A DNA stretch of 64,000 nt. Source: Enchytraeus crypticus (Eukaryota; Annelida; Clitellata; Enchytraeida; Enchytraeidae). The stretch lies in assembly GCA_905160935.1 (NCBI GenBank), contig CAJHZI010000629.1, forward strand, positions 156,501 to 220,500. Direction: 5' to 3'. Below the pieces are notes generated by a model. That model made no database searches. It was not told where the DNA came from and saw only the letters and a list, made by a program, of their open reading frames with translations. Each line of letters begins with the position of its first letter. Within the stretch, counting starts at the first letter, position 1. The position numbers and the translations under genes were made by a program. This document shows positions 61,829 to 64,000 of the stretch, one piece after another.

Positions 61829-62262
61829 ATTGCATCAAGATTACAGTAAAACTATTCAACAATTTAATAAATTTAAAAGCAGACTACTTGAGATGCTAAG
61901 GAAGATAATGGAATTACCTTGAGATACACGAAGAATTACGAATATATACATTCTTAAATAATTTAAATCATTATGATCTTCCATTAAATTTTGCCCTCTA
62001 ATTTTCTCGGATGACTATCCGAATTTGTAAAAACAATCATGGAGAGAAGGAACAGAAAAAAGAAAATAAAAAGAAGAGAAACTAGTAAAAAGAAACTCTG
62101 TAACACGTGCGGTATAATTATTATATATGCATAAAATCAATAAACAATGAAATAAATGAAAATTTAGACCAAAGGTTTACAGATCACCTCTGAGAGTATT
62201 ACGCTAACAGAAGACGTTAAATTTACATTTTCTTTCTAAAGCCAAAACAGAACAAACGTATT
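61829..62262. other. AT-rich spacer, no gene recognised
   Basis: Nothing recognised. Confidence 0.5.
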
Positions 62263-62265
62263 AAA

Positions 62266-62515
62266 GGACTCTCTCTCTCTCTCTCTCTCTCTCTCTAGTG
62301 CACTGCAAAGTGGCAGGTTCCAGGTACACATTCATACTCAAAGTCTGCTTTCTCGCTCCATAAGAGCACTCCTTAGATTAACAAGTTAATCCCCTCACAA
62401 AGTCCATGCCTTATCCACACCTTATGTAGCCTATAGCTTGGGAAAAGTATGGCTTCTGAGGTGGTTTACCGTTGCCTTCCTCAGTTAGATGGATTAATTA
62501 CCATTTAATCCTGTG
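62266..62515 (-). mobile_element. Fam2 copy lacking the 5' head
   Basis: Minus strand: AACTGAGGAAGGCAACGGTA, AACCACCTCAGAAGCCATAC, TTTTCCCAAGCTATAGGCTA, CATAAGGTGTGGATAAGGCA, GACTTTGTGAGGGG, AACTTGTTAATCTAAGGAGT, GACTTTGAGTATGAATGTGT, ACCTGGAACCTGCCACTTTG, CAGTGCACTAGAGAGAGAGA. A well-preserved 3' half with a pure GA tail. Confidence 0.87.
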
Positions 62516-62890
62516 GAAAACATTTCATGATATAAAGGACAACTTTACTTTACTAATGATATCATTGTGAGGACAGTATCAAAAATGCTACCCAACACTA
62601 GGGCGACTGCCTCCCCATTCCCGTCTTTTAGATTTCTATTTCAGCATACTAACAGCACGTGGCGGTGGTGAGTAGAGAGGAAGCAATCAGAGAAAACTAA
62701 GCATAAAATCATAAGCGGTCGCTCTTGAGAATTGTCAAACTGTCAATGCAGTTTGGCGCAGAAATCATCAGCTATTCAATTATTGACAAACTTCCGGCCC
62801 GTGATTTCTGCTTCGCTGGAGATTGCCAGTAGCTACATGGATCCAGTGGAAGCACTGAAATCTGTTGCTAGGCTATGAGCATCAGTTTGA
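62516..62890. other. Spacer, no gene recognised
   Basis: No frame or repeat recognised. Confidence 0.5.
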
Positions 62891-62892
62891 GT

Positions 62893-62968
62893 GCTTTCTC
62901 TTTCTAGTGCTCTACAAAGTGGCAGATCCAAGTTATATATTCATACTAGTTTGTGTGATTTCACGCTT
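62893..62968 (-). mobile_element. Fam2/LINE-E-type 3' fragment
   Basis: Plus-strand CTTTCTAGTGCTCTACAAAG, TGGCAGATCCAAGTTATATA, TTCATACTAG is the minus strand of a Fam2 3' end with a weakened hairpin. Confidence 0.6.
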
Positions 62969-63309
62969 CACGTCTGGGTTGTAGAAACTTTATAGTAAAT
63001 GTGAAGTTATTTGAAGCTCTAGTTTTGAGAAGCTGACTATGTTTCGTTAGTAATTTAACGTACGGTAAACAATTATTACGAGTTTGGCGGTAAAATTGGA
63101 AGTTTGATTGACCCATTGATAGAGGGTTTGCGTCAGAACTATGAGACCGGTTTTCAAATCTCAGGTTATTTAGCTATTTAAAAACTGCTTGACGATTCGT
63201 AAATTGATTTAAAGTGTCGTGCTAGCTGTCAAATAAGTAATTTATTAAAAATAATCACCGAGTGAGACCAAAAAATAATAAACTTCTTCAACAGTAACAA
63301 ATGCGAGGC

Positions 63310-63580
63310 CTTCTTCTCCTTCTCTAAGTGCCGTGCCTGTTCCAAGCCTGGACGGTCATGGTCATATTCCTCCATATGTCTCTGTTCATTGTTGCTCTGG
63401 CCATCTCTGTTTCAGTTAACTGCATCCATTTGCTTAGACTCTTAATAAACGTCATACGCTGTCGACCCTTGCATCTTTTTCCTTCTATCATTCCTGTCAA
63501 TACGGTATTTTCAACTACTTTGTTCCCCATAATGTGTCCGAAAAACTTAATCTGTTGTCGTCGACACTCTGCGAGGACAC
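63310..63580 (-). pseudogene. LINE ORF2 C-terminal fragment
   Basis: On the minus strand: ECRRQQIKFFGHIMGNKVVE, NTVLTGMIEGKRCKGRQRMT, FIKSLSKWMQLTETEMARAT, MNRDIWRNMTMTVQAWNRHG, T and stop. The GHIMR-like motif, the G-K-R-x-x-GRQRMT block and the final DRDxWR segment are standard for the C-terminal end of several LINE ORF2 families. It is open for at least 68 codons. It is a different lineage from LINE-E (compare GHILRGKG...GRGRPRLG) and from the minus-strand LINE at 58 kb. Only the C-terminus is present. Confidence 0.82.
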
Positions 63581-63585
63581 TCTGT

Positions 63586-63862
63586 TATAATAATAACTCA
63601 TAATAATATTAGTAATACAAAGGAAGGAGTTGACTTTATTAATGGCATAGGAAGACTTACTGCAGAGCAAACCGGCGATAAGCGAGAGACATCTTTTCTT
63701 TGGAAAAGGTTTTCTATGACTTTGCAAAGATTTAATGCAGTCTGCTTCAACAATTCCTTTAAGTCGATTGATGACCTCGAGTAGCCGGGCGGCGATTCAT
63801 CATGTATTGCTTGAATCGTTTTTATCAAACCTCTGGTTCTTTACACCGGGGTAAATTAAAAA
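63586..63862 (+). mobile_element. LINE-R 3' part in (TAA)n
   Basis: Starts at about 63,622 with GAAGGAGTTGACTTTATTAA, TGGCATAGGAAGACTTACTG, the last 70 or so codons of the ORF (EGVDFINGIGRLTAEQTGDK, RETSFLWKRFSMTLQRFNAV, CFNNSFKSIDDLE and stop in one continuous frame), then AGCCGGGCGGCGATTCATCA and the terminal hairpin. It is preceded by TAATAATAACTCATAATAAT and followed by (TAA)n. It gives the correct reading of the LINE-R C-terminus. Confidence 0.9.
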
Positions 63863-64000
63863 AAATATAGCAGTAATAATAATAAATAATAATAATAATA
63901 ATAATAATGCTAATAATAATAATAATAATACTCATTATACTACTAATAATAATAATACTACTAGTAATAATAATAATAACAGTAATAGTAATAATAATAA
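63863..64000. repeat. (TAA)n microsatellite
   Basis: TAA/TAC/TAG repeats running to the end of the window, continuing the tail of the LINE-R copy. Confidence 0.9.

Noticed and set aside
1-64000. LTR retrotransposon or integrated virus
   Set aside because: I saw no paired long terminal repeats, no gag/protease/integrase motifs and no viral structural genes. All RT sequences are of non-LTR type.

Overview
The window is AT-rich, repeat-dense, non-coding nuclear DNA from an invertebrate animal. The reasons are: no operons or dense ORFs; abundant (TA)n, (CT)n and (TAA)n microsatellites; tRNA-derived SINEs; at least five LINE lineages; a Tc1/mariner-type and a hAT-type DNA transposon; and a nuclear copy of a mitochondrial nad1 segment in which TGA must be read as Trp. 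I cannot name the species. Lysine-like AAA codons in the nad1 piece fit the general invertebrate mitochondrial code better than the echinoderm/flatworm code, but this is weak evidence. I recognise no intact host gene. Every convincing protein similarity belongs to a mobile element.

Layout. 0-9 kb: sparse AT-rich DNA with a 48-bp tandem repeat (2.97-3.32 kb), SINE debris, and a LINE C-terminus that runs into a (GAT)n tail (6.9-7.14 kb). 9-23 kb: debris of a short family (here 'Fam2') and of the main LINE ('LINE-E'), SINE-A and SINE-B copies, and a long fold-back at 16.3 kb. 23-33 kb: the nad1 NUMT, a 0.9-kb 13-bp minisatellite, a perfect palindrome, a small hAT-like element with an 8-bp target duplication, GC-richer DNA with a 21-bp repeat, and the first copies of a restriction-like-endonuclease LINE ('LINE-R'). 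33-40 kb: the 3' half of a CR1/L2-type LINE ('LINE-N'), a truncated LINE-E copy and unassigned DNA. 40.4-44.3 kb: a near full-length LINE-E with APE endonuclease and reverse transcriptase, split by a 734-bp mariner-type element. 45.2-48.0 kb: three LINE-R copies in the same orientation embedded in (TAA)n. 49-64 kb: SINE-C, a mini-LINE made of LINE-E ends, Fam2 copies, a 30-bp tandem repeat, a minus-strand LINE with a (TAG)n tail, two good SINE-A copies, a LINE C-terminus and a last LINE-R copy.

The elements form a network. The 3' tails of SINE-A and SINE-B resemble the 3' end of LINE-N. Two short elements consist of the 5' and 3' ends of LINE-E joined at nearly the same place. Fam2 shares short modules with both ends of LINE-E. 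LINE-R copies sit in (TAA)n tracts, one of them the tail left by LINE-N. The clearest individual results are the mariner insertion that interrupts the LINE-E endonuclease motif with an exact TA duplication, the PDX14D LINE in TAA repeats, the RIME-like mini-LINEs and the nad1 NUMT.
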